A program made the position numbers and the translations under genes. From NCBI GenBank assembly GCA_038746285.1, contig JBCDKT010000022.1, forward strand, positions 1-61,952: DNA of 61,952 bases. The letters run 5' to 3'. Below the pieces are notes generated by a model. The model saw only the letters and a program-made list of their open reading frames with translations, searched no databases and was not told where the DNA came from. Shown here one piece after another: positions 19,224 through 28,534 of the stretch. Origin of the DNA: Bacteroidota bacterium. GTDB taxonomy: Bacteria > Bacteroidota > Rhodothermia > Rhodothermales > JANQRZ01. Position 1 is the stretch's first letter. Each line of letters opens with the position of its first letter.

Positions 19224-20072
19224 ATGCTGACACGCACCGCCAAGCGGACCATCAAAGAGGGGCTGATGCTCCCGCGCCGCCTCACGAGCGCGCGCCGGGT
19301 GCTGCCGGACTTCCTGCTGATCGGCGCGCAGAAGGCGGGGACGACGTCGCTCTACCACTACCTCACCCAGCACCCCCGCGTCCTGCCGGTGCACCGGAAG
19401 GAGGTCCACTACTTCGACATCGGCTACCGCCGCGGCCTGGGCTGGTACCGTTCCTTCTTTCCGACCGCGCGCGAGGTCCAGCGGGAGGCGGCCCTGACCG
19501 GCGAGGCGAGCCCGTACTACCTCTTCCACCCGCAGGTCCCGGCCCGCATCCGCCAGGACCTCCCGGACGCGAAGCTGATCGTGCTGATGCGTAACCCGGT
19601 GGACCGGGCGTACTCGCACTACCACCACGAAGTCCGCAAGGGCTACGAGACGCTGCCGTTCGAGGAGGCCGTGGACCGGGAGGAAGAGCGGATCGCGGAA
19701 GAGACGGCCCGGCTCGGAGCCGACCCCGCCTACTACAGCCAGGCGCACCGTTCGTTCTCGTACCTCGCGCGCGGGCGCTACCTGGAGCAGCTCCGCCCGT
19801 GGATCGACCGCTTCGGGCGGGAGCAGATGCTGCTGCTGCCGGGCGAGCGGATGTACGCCGACCCCCAGGGCGTCCTCGACGCCGTGTGCGGCTTCCTCGG
19901 GATCGAGCCGTTCGGCGGGTTCCGCTTTCGCAAGCACAACGACTTCCGCTACGACCCCCTCGACCCGGCGCTGCGCGCCCGGCTGGCGGCCTACTTCCGG
20001 CCCCACAACGAGGCCCTCTACGACGCCCTCGGCGAGGACTACGGCTGGGAGCGCGAGGCGGCGGCGGGATGA
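19224..20072 (+). CDS. Sulfotransferase (heparan-sulfate NDST-like domain)
   Basis: A 282-residue PAPS-dependent sulfotransferase. The 5'-phosphosulfate loop is LPDFLLIGAQKAGTTSLYHYLTQHP (about 31-55) with the catalytic lysine in QKAGTTS. The 3'-phosphate-binding element is AKLIVLMRNPVDRAYSHYHHEV (about 113-134). GRYLEQLRPWIDRFGREQMLLL and the C-terminal LRARLAAYFRPHNEALYDALGEDYGW are typical of the Sulfotransfer_1/NDST group acting on polysaccharides. It overlaps the downstream flippase gene by 4 bp (ATGA). It probably sulfates the glycan assembled by this locus, fed by the PAPS enzyme encoded at 49107. Confidence 0.9.
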   Translation: MLTRTAKRTIKEGLMLPRRLTSARRVLPDFLLIGAQKAGTTSLYHYLTQHPRVLPVHRKEVHYFDIGYRRGLGWYRSFFPTAREVQREAALTGEASPYYLFHPQVPARIRQDLPDAKLIVLMRNPVDRAYSHYHHEVRKGYETLPFEEAVDREEERIAEETARLGADPAYYSQAHRSFSYLARGRYLEQLRPWIDRFGREQMLLLPGERMYADPQGVLDAVCGFLGIEPFGGFRFRKHNDFRYDPLDPALRARLAAYFRPHNEALYDALGEDYGWEREAAAG

Positions 20073-21637
20073 GCGCCGGCCCTGACAGCGACACCGGCCC
20101 CGACGCGGGACCGGAGGCGCAGGCACCGAGCCTGACGCGGAGCACGCTCGGCGGGCTGCTGTGGAACTTCTCCGGGGCCGGCGTGCAGGCGCTGCTCCGC
20201 ATCGGCGTGCTCCTGGTGCTGGCCCGGCTGCTGACCCCGGCCGACTTCGGCGTGGTCTCGGCGGCACTCGTGGTGGTCTACTTCTCCGAGATCTTCTCCC
20301 AACTCGGCATCGGCCCGGCGCTCGTGCAGCGGCCCGGCCTGAGCGATGACCACCTGCGGACGGGCTTCACGGTCTCGACGCTCTGCGGGGTCGCCCTCGC
20401 CGGGGTCGTGGTGTGGGGGGCTCCGGCGATGGCGGCGTTCTTTCGGATGCCGCCGCTGGCCGACGTGCTGCGCGTGCTGGCGTGGGTATTCCCGCTCAAA
20501 GGCCTCGCGCTCGTCGCCGAGTCGCTGCTCTACCGGGAGCTGCAGTTCCGCTGGATCGCCACGCGCGACGTGCTGGCGTACTTCGTCGGCTACGGTCTCG
20601 TCGGGCTTGGGCTGGCGTTCGGCGGCTTCGGGGTGTGGGCGCTGGTGTGGGCGCACCTCGCCGAGACGGTCGTGCGGACGGGCGTGCTGCTGGCGGCGCG
20701 GCGGCACCCGAAGCGGCCCCAGGTCGCCCTCGGCCCGCTGCGCGAACTGGTCTACTACGGCGGCGGCTTCACCGTGGCGCGCATCTCGAACTACGTCGCG
20801 CAGCAGGGCAACAACCTCATCATCGGGCGGCTCCTCGGTGCCTCCGCGCTCGGCCTCTACGGGCGCGCGTTCCAGCTTACCACGATGCCGGTCATCCTCG
20901 CCGGCGGCGTCCTGGACAAGGTGCTCTTCCCGGCGATGGCCAAGATCCAGGGGGACGCGGCCCGGCTGCGCCGCATCTTCCTCGAAGGCACGTCGGTGCT
21001 GAACCTCCTCACGCTGCCGCTCAGCGCGGCGTCGGTCGCCCTCGCTCCCGAGATCGTGGGCGTGCTGCTGGGGCCGGACTGGCTCGCCGCCGTGGTGCCC
21101 TTCCAGGTGCTAGCCCTCGGGATGATGCTCCGCACGAGCTACAAGATCGGCGACGCGCTCGCGCGGGCGACCGGGGCGGTCTACAACCGGGCGTGGCGCA
21201 AGGCCGTCTACGCCGGGTGCGTGCTCGCCGGCTCGCTCGCCGGCTCGGCGTGGGGGATCGAGGGCGTGGCGGTGGGAATCCTGCTCGCGCTGGTGGGCAA
21301 CTTTTTCCTCGTGGCCGACCTCAGCCTCCGGCTTACGGGGGTGACATGGGGCTATTTCCTGCGGATGCACGTCCCGCCGCTGCTGCTGGCCGCGCTCGTC
21401 TTTGGCACGTCGTTTGGCCTGGCCGAGGTGCTGCGTAGCGTCGCCGCGCCCGCGGCCCTCGTCGCCCTCAGTGGGATGGGGGCCGCCGGGCTGCTCAGCC
21501 TCGGCCTCGTGCTGGCCTTCCCGGCCTTCTTCGTCGGGGCCGACGGGCTCCGGCTGATCGGGACGCTCCTCCGCCACCTGCCCGCCCGCTTCCAGGCCCT
21601 CGGCTGGGCGCAGCGCTTCCGCCAGACTCCGGCCTGA
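20069..21637 (+). CDS. Wzx-type oligosaccharide flippase (MATE/MOP superfamily)
   Basis: A 522-residue inner-membrane protein with about 12-14 hydrophobic segments, for example VLLVLARLLTPADFGVVSAALVVVYF, VTWGYFLRM and LLLAALVFGTSFGLAEVL. The N-terminal LGGLLWNFSGAGVQALLRIGVLLVLARLLTPADFGV and GRLLGASALGLYGRAFQLTTMPV are family hallmarks of lipopolysaccharide/O-antigen translocases. It would flip undecaprenyl-linked repeat units to the periplasm. ATG 20069 overlaps the sulfotransferase stop (ATGA), giving a start about 30 residues before the first helix. It is part of the polysaccharide operon. Confidence 0.9.
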   Translation: MSAGPDSDTGPDAGPEAQAPSLTRSTLGGLLWNFSGAGVQALLRIGVLLVLARLLTPADFGVVSAALVVVYFSEIFSQLGIGPALVQRPGLSDDHLRTGFTVSTLCGVALAGVVVWGAPAMAAFFRMPPLADVLRVLAWVFPLKGLALVAESLLYRELQFRWIATRDVLAYFVGYGLVGLGLAFGGFGVWALVWAHLAETVVRTGVLLAARRHPKRPQVALGPLRELVYYGGGFTVARISNYVAQQGNNLIIGRLLGASALGLYGRAFQLTTMPVILAGGVLDKVLFPAMAKIQGDAARLRRIFLEGTSVLNLLTLPLSAASVALAPEIVGVLLGPDWLAAVVPFQVLALGMMLRTSYKIGDALARATGAVYNRAWRKAVYAGCVLAGSLAGSAWGIEGVAVGILLALVGNFFLVADLSLRLTGVTWGYFLRMHVPPLLLAALVFGTSFGLAEVLRSVAAPAALVALSGMGAAGLLSLGLVLAFPAFFVGADGLRLIGTLLRHLPARFQALGWAQRFRQTPA

Positions 21638-21652
21638 CCCCGCCCGCCCGCC

Positions 21653-22693
21653 ATGCCCGCCCTCGCATTCCTCCTCTACGACAACCGCTCCGGCTCGACG
21701 CTCCTCTCGGCGCTGCTGAGCGAGCACGCCGGCGTCGCCGTCTCGCACGAGACCGACCTCGTGGCGGCAGTTCTGGAGGCGCCGGGGCCGCGCGAGGTCC
21801 AGGGGGCCGCGCTCGCGGATTACCTCTACGCCTCCACGCGCTTCGGTGAACTCGGGCTGGACCGGGGCGCGGTCGCGCAGGCGCTGGGCGCGCACGGGGC
21901 GACGCTGACGCGGCAGGCGGCGCTGCGCACGCTCGTCCGGCACTACTTCGAGGCGCAGGCTCCGGCGGCCGAGGCGTGGGTCGTCAAGGGCCCCCGCCTG
22001 CACTACCACCTCCGCGCGCTCGCGGCGGCGTTCCCCGAGGCGGCGCTGCTGCACCTCGTCCGCGACGGGCGCGCCGTCTTCCGGTCGAAGCGCGCCACAC
22101 CCTCGGGCCACGCGCTGCGGACGGGCGCGCGCGAGGTGATGGACGACGACCTCGTCCGCGCCGCCCACAACTGGCAGCGCAAGATCGCGCTCGTCGACGC
22201 CTTCGACGGGCTGGCCGTCCACGCGGTCCGCTACGAGGACCTGCTCTGCGCGCCCGAGGCCGAGCTGGGCCGCCTCCTCGACGCCGCCGGCGTGTCGGAT
22301 GCGGGCCGCACCCGGAGCGCCACCCGCGCCGAGTTCGTGCAGGCGCAGGTCGGGGGCACCTACCACGGCATCCACGCGAGCGTGGCCGGGGACCTGGACC
22401 CGGCGAAGGCCGCCCGCTGGCGGACCGACCTGGCACCGGACGAGATCGCCCTCTACGAAGCGCTGGCCGGCGACGCGCTGGCGCGCTACGGCTACGAGCG
22501 AACGGCGACGGTGCCCGGCTCCTGGGCCGGCCGGGTGCGGCAGCGCGTGCGGCTGCTCGGGCTGCGGGTCCGCCGCGAGCGGAGCCGGTGGGCCGCCGCC
22601 GCGAAGGCGGTCCGGCGCGGCGAGGCGGGGCGCGTCCTGCGCGGCAAAGCCTTCGAGTGGAAAGCGCGGCGGGTGGGGCCGGAGGCGTCGTGA
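21653..22693 (+). CDS. Second sulfotransferase family protein
   Basis: A 346-residue protein of the Sulfotransfer/Stf0-like superfamily. The N-terminal phosphosulfate-binding loop is FLLYDNRSGSTLLSALLSEH (about 5-24), with R-S-G-S-T in place of the canonical K-x-G-T-T. The central VVKGPRLHYHLRALAAAFPEAALLHLVRDGRAVFRSK (about 108-144) supplies the 3'-phosphate site, and VHAVRYEDLLCAPEAEL is a conserved late motif. The last about 60 residues are Arg/Ala-rich. It probably modifies the same glycan at another position from the upstream sulfotransferase. Its stop overlaps the next gene (GTGA). Confidence 0.85.
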   Translation: MPALAFLLYDNRSGSTLLSALLSEHAGVAVSHETDLVAAVLEAPGPREVQGAALADYLYASTRFGELGLDRGAVAQALGAHGATLTRQAALRTLVRHYFEAQAPAAEAWVVKGPRLHYHLRALAAAFPEAALLHLVRDGRAVFRSKRATPSGHALRTGAREVMDDDLVRAAHNWQRKIALVDAFDGLAVHAVRYEDLLCAPEAELGRLLDAAGVSDAGRTRSATRAEFVQAQVGGTYHGIHASVAGDLDPAKAARWRTDLAPDEIALYEALAGDALARYGYERTATVPGSWAGRVRQRVRLLGLRVRRERSRWAAAAKAVRRGEAGRVLRGKAFEWKARRVGPEAS

Positions 22694-23976
22694 AAACATT
22701 ATTCTTCTGGCTCTTCCCCCTCGTCATCCTGACCGACTGCATCGGGCCGCTGGTGCAGGTCGGGAGCCTGCACGCGGGGCACCTCAAGTACGGGATCCTC
22801 CTGCTGGCCACCGTGCTGACGGCCCCGCACTGGCGGCTGACGCTGCCGGTGGTGGCGGTGCTCGGCTTCCTCGTCTACGTCACCGGCCTCGCCTTCCTGG
22901 CCTCGGACTGGGGCAACTCGCTCAACGGCGCGATGCGGCTCTGGCTGGCCCTGTCGATGTACCCGGTGGCGGTGTCTGTGCTGCGAAGCTGGCAGGACGT
23001 GACGGCTTTCCTGCGCCTTCTCATGGTTGGGGCCTTCGTGCTCGTGCTCACGTTCGGGGCGGCGCAGGTGTACCCGTGGGGATGGGAAGGCTACATGCGC
23101 GGGAGCGGGTTTAGCTACGGCGGTATGGGCGTCTACGCCACGTACGCGATGGTCTACCTCACGCTCGCGGCGGCGGTCTCGCTGCCGCTCGTCCGGTCGA
23201 AGCGGCGGCGCCTGCTCGCGCTCGCGGTCTACGGACTCGCGGCGATGATCGTGCTGGTCTCGTTCCGGCGGAGCGCGATGGCTGGGCTGGCCGTCGGGGG
23301 CTGCGCCCTCGTCGTGCTCGGCGGGGTCCGGCTGAGCATGGGGCGCACGCTGGCCGGGCTCGGTGTGCTCATCCCGATCGCGGCGGCGTGCTTCTTCCTC
23401 TTCGGCGAGAAGGTGACGCAGCTCTACGCGTCGCGCGCCGTCGAGGGCGTGCACTTCGAGATGGCCTCACGCTACGGCCGCGTCGCGGAGACGGAGAAGG
23501 TGTGGCGCGACTTCACCGGCGGCTCGCCGCGCCACATGCTCTTCGGGACCGAGTTCTCCAACGCGACCGACATCTTCGAGTGGAAGCTCAACGACCGGCG
23601 CATCCATGTGGACTACAACGTGATCCTGGACGGGGCCGGCGCGGTCGGTCTCGGAGCGTTCCTGCTCGTGTACCTGCTCATCGCGCTGCGCTTCCGGGCG
23701 AGCTACCGGCGGCTGCTCCGCTCGCGCCTCGCCACCGGCCTCCACGCGCTGTTCTGGGCGCTGCTCGCGGCGAGCCTCGTGTTCTCGGCCTCCAACCAAC
23801 TCTGGGTGACGGTGCCCTACGGGCTGTTCTTCGCGCTCCTCGGCGCACTCCAGCGTGCCGCCGAGGTGCTGCCCGCGAAGCGGGCCGCCGCCGCCCGCGC
23901 CGGGGTGCCGCTGCTCCGGGCTCCGCTCCCGCTTCCTCCCACCACGCCCGCCCGATCCCATGCGCGTCCTGCTTAA
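22690..23976 (+). CDS. O-antigen ligase / Wzy polymerase-like membrane protein
   Basis: A 428-residue polytopic protein with about 11 hydrophobic helices. The larger periplasmic loop before the last helices (about 255-320) contains SRYGRVAETEKVWRDF and HVDYNVILDGAGAVGLGAFLLVYLLI, the region matching the Wzy_C/O-antigen ligase domain (YGRV...H-x-Y-N). GTG 22690 overlaps the stop of the sulfotransferase by 4 bp and puts the first helix (TLFFWLFPLVILTDCIGPLV) at the N-terminus. It would polymerise the repeat unit or ligate the glycan to its acceptor; sequence alone does not separate polymerase from ligase. The Ala/Pro-rich tail overlaps the next gene. Confidence 0.82.
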   Translation: MKTLFFWLFPLVILTDCIGPLVQVGSLHAGHLKYGILLLATVLTAPHWRLTLPVVAVLGFLVYVTGLAFLASDWGNSLNGAMRLWLALSMYPVAVSVLRSWQDVTAFLRLLMVGAFVLVLTFGAAQVYPWGWEGYMRGSGFSYGGMGVYATYAMVYLTLAAAVSLPLVRSKRRRLLALAVYGLAAMIVLVSFRRSAMAGLAVGGCALVVLGGVRLSMGRTLAGLGVLIPIAAACFFLFGEKVTQLYASRAVEGVHFEMASRYGRVAETEKVWRDFTGGSPRHMLFGTEFSNATDIFEWKLNDRRIHVDYNVILDGAGAVGLGAFLLVYLLIALRFRASYRRLLRSRLATGLHALFWALLAASLVFSASNQLWVTVPYGLFFALLGALQRAAEVLPAKRAAAARAGVPLLRAPLPLPPTTPARSHARPA

Positions 23977-25027
23977 CGCCCCCGACCCCGACAACCACGG
24001 CGGCGTCGCCAACTACTGCAAGTCCCTGCTGCCGCACTTCCGCACCCAGGTCGAGGTGCTGCACCGGGGCTCGCGCCACGGCGAGGCCGGCGCGCCCGCC
24101 CGCGTCCGCCGCCTCGCCGGCGACACCGTGCGCCTCCTCCGTACCCTCGGCAGGCAGCGCTTCGACGTGGTCCACCAGAACACCTCGTTCTACGGGCCAG
24201 GGCTGGCGCGCGACGCTGTCCTCGCCAACCGGGCGAAGGCCGCCGGCGCAAAACTCTTCATCCGACTCCACGGCTGGGACGCGGCCTTCGAGCCGACCTT
24301 CAACAGCCGCCGCTTCGGCTGGGTCAAGCGCCAGTACTTCAACGCCGACGCGGTTGCGGTCGACGCCGACGAGTACGAGCAGAAGCTGCGAGCGTGGGGC
24401 TACGGCGGCCCGATTCACCGCGAGACGACGGTCGTGGACGACGGCCTCCTCGCGCAGCACGCCGGCGCCAAGCCCGAAGGCCCGCTGACCGTCCTCTTCC
24501 TCGCCCGCCTCGCCGAAGACAAGGGCGTCTTCACCACGCTCGAAGCCGTCCGCCTCGTGCAGGAGCGCCACCCCGAGGTCCGCCTCATCGTCGCGGGCGA
24601 GGGGCCCGTCCGGGCCGGTGCCGAGGCGTGGGTCGCCGAGCGGGCGATGCCGGGGGTCCGGTTCACGGGCTACGTCCGCGACGCCGACAAGGCCGCCGTC
24701 TTCGCCGAGTCCGACGTCTACCTCCTCCCGACGCTCCACGGCGAGGGGCTGCCCACCTCGATTCTCGAAGCGATGGCCTTCGGCCTCCCGGTCATCACCC
24801 GCCCGATGGGCGGCATCGGGGACCACCTCACCAGCGGCGAGCACGGCTTCCTCACCGAGCGCACCGACCCCGACGCCTTCGCCACCTTCGTCACGCGGCT
24901 GGCCGAGGACGCCGGCCTCCGCCGGGCGCAGAGCGAGCGCAACCGCGCGACCGCCCGCGAGCGCTATCTCGCCTCGACCGTCGCCGCCCGCCTCGAAGGC
25001 ATCTACCAAACCGTCGCCGCGGCATGA
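23960..25027 (+). CDS. GT4 family glycosyltransferase
   Basis: A 355-residue GT-B glycosyltransferase. The N-terminal acceptor domain starts MRVLLNAPDPDNHGGVANYCKSLLPHF, which fixes the ATG at 23960 and gives a 17-bp overlap with the upstream gene. The donor domain has LTVLFLARLAEDKGVFTTLEAVRLV, VRLIVAGEGP, VRFTGYVRDADKAAVFAESDVYLLPTLHGEGLPTSILEAMAFGLPVITRPMGG, that is, the E-x7-E motif of GT4 retaining enzymes (E in HGEGLPTSILEA). It transfers a nucleotide-activated sugar to the growing lipid-linked repeat unit at the cytoplasmic face. Its substrates cannot be told from sequence. Confidence 0.92.
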   Translation: MRVLLNAPDPDNHGGVANYCKSLLPHFRTQVEVLHRGSRHGEAGAPARVRRLAGDTVRLLRTLGRQRFDVVHQNTSFYGPGLARDAVLANRAKAAGAKLFIRLHGWDAAFEPTFNSRRFGWVKRQYFNADAVAVDADEYEQKLRAWGYGGPIHRETTVVDDGLLAQHAGAKPEGPLTVLFLARLAEDKGVFTTLEAVRLVQERHPEVRLIVAGEGPVRAGAEAWVAERAMPGVRFTGYVRDADKAAVFAESDVYLLPTLHGEGLPTSILEAMAFGLPVITRPMGGIGDHLTSGEHGFLTERTDPDAFATFVTRLAEDAGLRRAQSERNRATARERYLASTVAARLEGIYQTVAAA

Positions 25028-26271
25028 ACCGAGGCCGCACCTCCGATCCAACTCCGGGCGATCCGCTGCCCGGCGATCCGATTCCGGGCGCGCTCCGCCG
25101 GCTGCTCGGCTGGGCCGAGGCCGAGGACTTCGCCGGGTCCGACCCCTACGACCTCCTCGCCTCGGGCTGGCGGCTGGACCGCCTGCCGCCGGCGGCGACG
25201 TTCGTCCTGACCCAACTCCACAAGCGTAACCCGGTCGACCTCCGCCGGCTGCTCCGCATCCCGAAGCTGCGGCTTCCGAAGGGGATGGGGCTGTTTCTGA
25301 AGGCCTACAGTCTGCGCGCCGAGCAGCGGGGCGACGCCCACAGCCGCGCCCAGGCCGACCGCCTCTTCCGCTGGCTGATGGACCACCGCTCGGCGGGCTA
25401 TGCCGAGGACGCCTGGGGCCTGCCCTTCGCGTACTCCTCCCGCGTCGCCGTCACCGAGGCGTGGCGGCCGTCGAGCGTCGTCACCTCGTTCGTCCACGAC
25501 GGGCTGTTCCACTACGGGCGGCTCACCGGCAGCGCCGAGGCCGAGGCCGCGATGCGGAGCGCGTGCGACTTCCTCCTGCACCACCTCCACCGCACCGAGC
25601 GCGACGGCGGCCTCTGCTTCAGCTACACGCCCGACCGGCCCGACCAGTGCTTCAACGCCAACGCCCTCGCCGCCGCGATGCTGGCCCGGACCTACGCCGT
25701 CACCGGCGAGCCCGAACTGCTCGGCCTCGCCCACGCCGCTGCCGACTACGTCGTGGCCCACCAGAAAGACGACGGGCGCTGGAACTACAGCATCCAGGCC
25801 GACGGCTCCGAGAAGCAGCAGATCGACTTCCACCAGGGCTTTATCCTCGACGCGCTCCACGACATCGTCACCCACAGTGACCGCGACACGGCAAGCCTCC
25901 GGGCGGCCATCGAGCGTGGGGCGGCCTACTACCGGCGCGAGCAGTTCACCGGCGAGGGCCGCAGCCTCTGGCGCGTGCCGCGCGAATGGCCCGTCGATAT
26001 CCATAACCAGGCGCAGGGCATCATCACCTTTGCCCGGCTCCACGCGTGGACGCCGGACGCGCTGCCCTTCGCCGAGCAGGTCGCCCGCTGGACGGTCGAG
26101 CACATGCAGGACCCCGGCGGCTGGTTCTGCTACCGCCTCGGGCGGCACCACACGAACCGGCTGCCCCACATGCGCTGGGGGCAAGCCTGGATGACGCTCG
26201 CCCTCACTCACCTGCTCGTCGCCCGAGACGAAGCCGCCGTAGTCCGCGCGCCCCAGACGGTACACGCATGA
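25024..26271 (+). CDS. Polysaccharide-locus (alpha/alpha)-toroid protein of unknown reaction
   Basis: A 415-residue protein with no signal peptide. From about residue 90 it is built of paired helices with recurring aromatic/Gly turns (SVVTSFVHDGLFHYGRLTG, CFNANALAAAMLARTYAVTGEPELLGLAHAAADYVVAHQKDDGRWNYS, IDFHQGFILDALHDIV, DIHNQAQGIITFARLH, WFCYRLGRHHTNRLPHMRWGQAWMTLALTHLL), as in six-hairpin glycosidases, AGE epimerases and GH88/105 enzymes. Such proteins recur in LPS/capsule clusters and are often given unreliable names. It might epimerise or trim a sugar of the unit. ATG 25024 overlaps the upstream stop (ATGA), and its own stop overlaps the next gene, so the four genes 22690-27383 are translationally chained. 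Confidence 0.7.
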   Translation: MNRGRTSDPTPGDPLPGDPIPGALRRLLGWAEAEDFAGSDPYDLLASGWRLDRLPPAATFVLTQLHKRNPVDLRRLLRIPKLRLPKGMGLFLKAYSLRAEQRGDAHSRAQADRLFRWLMDHRSAGYAEDAWGLPFAYSSRVAVTEAWRPSSVVTSFVHDGLFHYGRLTGSAEAEAAMRSACDFLLHHLHRTERDGGLCFSYTPDRPDQCFNANALAAAMLARTYAVTGEPELLGLAHAAADYVVAHQKDDGRWNYSIQADGSEKQQIDFHQGFILDALHDIVTHSDRDTASLRAAIERGAAYYRREQFTGEGRSLWRVPREWPVDIHNQAQGIITFARLHAWTPDALPFAEQVARWTVEHMQDPGGWFCYRLGRHHTNRLPHMRWGQAWMTLALTHLLVARDEAAVVRAPQTVHA

Positions 26272-27383
26272 GGTATCTCTTCTACTTCGGCCACCCGGCC
26301 CACTTCCACCTGTTCAGGCACACCGTCGCCGCGCTCAAAGCGGAGGGGCACACCGTGGACCTCTTCTGCAAGACGAAGGACCTGCTCGAAGACCTGCTCC
26401 AGGCCTCGGGGTGGGCCTACACCAACGTCCTCCCGCAGGGCAAGGGCGCGGGCCGCCTCGCGATGGCGACGGACCTGCTGGCGCGCAACGGGCGGATGCT
26501 CCGCCACTGCCTCCGCCACCGCCCCGACCTGATGGCGGGGACCTCGCCGGAGGTCGCGCAGATCGGGCGGCTCCTCGGCATCCCGTCGCTCGTGCTAAAC
26601 GAGGACGACGTGGACATCGTGCCGCTCTTCGCGAAGGCGGCCTACCCGTTCTGCACGGCGGTCGTCGCGCCGGAACAGACCGACCTCGGACGCTGGGCTG
26701 GCAAGGGCCTCACCTATCCCGGCTACCAGAAGCTCGCTTACCTCCACCCGAACCGGTTCACGCCGGAGCGCAGCCGCGTCGAGCACCTCTTCGCCGGGCG
26801 CGCGCAGTACTTCGTGCTCCGGTTCGTCAGCCTGACCGCGCACCACGACGTCGGCATCGGGGGGTTCACGCCGGCCGTGGCCCGCCGCGTCGTCGACCTC
26901 CTGGAGCCGCACGGCGCGGTCTGGATCAGCGCCGAGGGCGATCTCGGCGGCGACCTCCAGCGCTACCGGCTCGCCCTCGACCCGCTCGACATCCACCACG
27001 CGCTCCACTTCGCGACGCTCTTCGCGGGCGACAGCCAGAGCATGACCGTCGAGAGCGCGATGCTCGGCACGCCGTCGGTGCGGTTCAGCGACTTCGCCGG
27101 GCGCATCAGCGTGCTCGAAGAGTTGGAGCACACCTACGGCCTCACGGTCGGCATCCCGGCGAGCGAGCCGGGGCGCCTGGCCGAGACCCTCCAGCGACTC
27201 CTCGCCCGCGACGACCTCCGGGCGGCCTACGCCGCGCGCCGGGACACAATGCTCGCGGACAAGATCGACCTGTCGGCCTTTCTGATCTGGCTGATGAGTA
27301 CGTTCCCCGACAGCCTCCGCACAGTGCGCGCCGACCCCGCCACCGCGTCGCACTTCCGCACCCCCCACCGCGTCGCCGCCTGA
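26268..27383 (+). CDS. DUF354 family GT-B-like glycosyltransferase
   Basis: A 371-residue protein of the DUF354 family (UDP-GlcNAc 2-epimerase/MurG-like GT-B fold). It starts MRYLFYFGHPAHFHLFRHTVAALKAEGHTVDLFCKTK and contains PDLMAGTSPEVAQIGRLLGIPSLVLNEDD, YPGYQKLAYLHPNRF, FVLRFVSLTAHHDVG and GDSQSMTVESAMLGTPSVRFSDF. It most likely acts as a glycosyltransferase in the surface polysaccharide pathway. DUF354 genes are often adjacent to wecB/wbpI-type epimerases, as here (27394). Translation is coupled to the upstream gene by an ATGA overlap. The exact sugar transferred is unknown. Confidence 0.85.
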   Translation: MRYLFYFGHPAHFHLFRHTVAALKAEGHTVDLFCKTKDLLEDLLQASGWAYTNVLPQGKGAGRLAMATDLLARNGRMLRHCLRHRPDLMAGTSPEVAQIGRLLGIPSLVLNEDDVDIVPLFAKAAYPFCTAVVAPEQTDLGRWAGKGLTYPGYQKLAYLHPNRFTPERSRVEHLFAGRAQYFVLRFVSLTAHHDVGIGGFTPAVARRVVDLLEPHGAVWISAEGDLGGDLQRYRLALDPLDIHHALHFATLFAGDSQSMTVESAMLGTPSVRFSDFAGRISVLEELEHTYGLTVGIPASEPGRLAETLQRLLARDDLRAAYAARRDTMLADKIDLSAFLIWLMSTFPDSLRTVRADPATASHFRTPHRVAA

Positions 27384-27393
27384 CCGCCCTCCT

Positions 27394-28482
27394 ATGAACG
27401 TCCTCACCGTCATCGGAGCCCGCCCCCAGTTTGTCAAGGCCGGGCCACTCTCGAAAGCGCTCCGCCGCGCCGGCCACCGCGAGGTGATCGTCCACACCGG
27501 CCAGCACTACGACGCCGCCATGTCCGACCAGATCTTCACCGACCTGGAGATCCCGGCCCCGGACTACAACCTCGACGTCCGCTCCGGCTCCCACGGCGCG
27601 CAGACTGGGCGGATGCTCGCGGCGCTCGAAGAGGTGCTCCTCGGCGAGCAGCCGGACCTCGTGATCGTCTTCGGTGACACCAACACGACGATCGCGGCCG
27701 CCCTCGCGGCGGTGAAGCTGCACCAGAAAGTCCTCCACATCGAGGCCGGGCTGCGGAGCTTCAACCGTGCGATGCCCGAGGAGATCAACCGCGTCCTCAC
27801 CGACCACTGCTCGGACTTCCTCTTCGCGCCGACCGACAGCGCCGTCGAGAACCTGACGCGCGAGGGGCTGGCGCACCGGACCTACCGCGTCGGCGACATC
27901 ATGGTGGACAGCCTGCTGGACCGGCTGGAGATCGCCCGCGAGCGATCAGACATCCTGGCGCGCGTCGGCGTCGAGGACGGCGGGTACTACCTCCTCACGC
28001 TCCACCGCCCGTACAACGTGGACGACCCGAAGCGGCTCGCGGCAATGCTCGGCGCGCTCGGCCGGCTCGGGCGGCCGGTCGTGTTTCCCGCGCACCCGCG
28101 CACGCGCGCCGTCCTCGAGCAACATGCCCTCGCCGTGCCGGAGGCGGTGCGCCTCCTGGAGCCGCAGGGCTTCCTCGATTTCGTTCGCCTCGAAGCCGGG
28201 GCCGTCAAAATCCTGACCGACTCCGGCGGCGTGCAGAAAGAGGCCTACATCCTCGGCACACCCTGCGTCACGCTCCGCCCCGAGACCGAGTGGGTCGAGA
28301 CCATCGAGGCCGGCTGGAACGTGCTCGCCGACCCCGAGGACGCGGGCTTCGCCGACCTCGTGCTGGGCTTCGACCCCGTGGGCGCGCAGCCGGACCTCTT
28401 CGGGCGCAACGTGGCCGAGGAGATGGTGCGCTGCATCGAGCGCGTGATGGAGGACAACGGCGGGGTCCCCGAGCCCAGGTAG
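27394..28482 (+). CDS. wbpI: Non-hydrolysing UDP-GlcNAc(3NAcA) 2-epimerase (WecB/WbpI family)
   Basis: A 362-residue epimerase: MNVLTVIGARPQFVKAGPLSKALRR, VHTGQHYDAAMSDQIFTDLEIPAPDYNL, VIVFGDTNTTIAAALAA, HIEAGLRSFNRAMPEEINRVLTDHCSDFLFAPT, GDIMVDSLL, LLTLHRPYNVDDPKRL, ILTDSGGVQKEAYILGTPCVTLRPETEWVETIEAGWN. All residues typical of the WecB fold are present. Because wbpA, wbpB, wbpD and wbpE homologues precede it, the most economical role is C2 epimerisation of UDP-GlcNAc3NAcA to UDP-ManNAc3NAcA (WbpI/WlbD). A plain UDP-GlcNAc 2-epimerase is the alternative; the two cannot be told apart by eye. Confidence 0.88.
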   Translation: MNVLTVIGARPQFVKAGPLSKALRRAGHREVIVHTGQHYDAAMSDQIFTDLEIPAPDYNLDVRSGSHGAQTGRMLAALEEVLLGEQPDLVIVFGDTNTTIAAALAAVKLHQKVLHIEAGLRSFNRAMPEEINRVLTDHCSDFLFAPTDSAVENLTREGLAHRTYRVGDIMVDSLLDRLEIARERSDILARVGVEDGGYYLLTLHRPYNVDDPKRLAAMLGALGRLGRPVVFPAHPRTRAVLEQHALAVPEAVRLLEPQGFLDFVRLEAGAVKILTDSGGVQKEAYILGTPCVTLRPETEWVETIEAGWNVLADPEDAGFADLVLGFDPVGAQPDLFGRNVAEEMVRCIERVMEDNGGVPEPR

Positions 28483-28534
28483 CGCAGCCGGTCGCCGGGG
28501 GGCGTAACCCAACGTCTCGTATCAACCTCCGTAG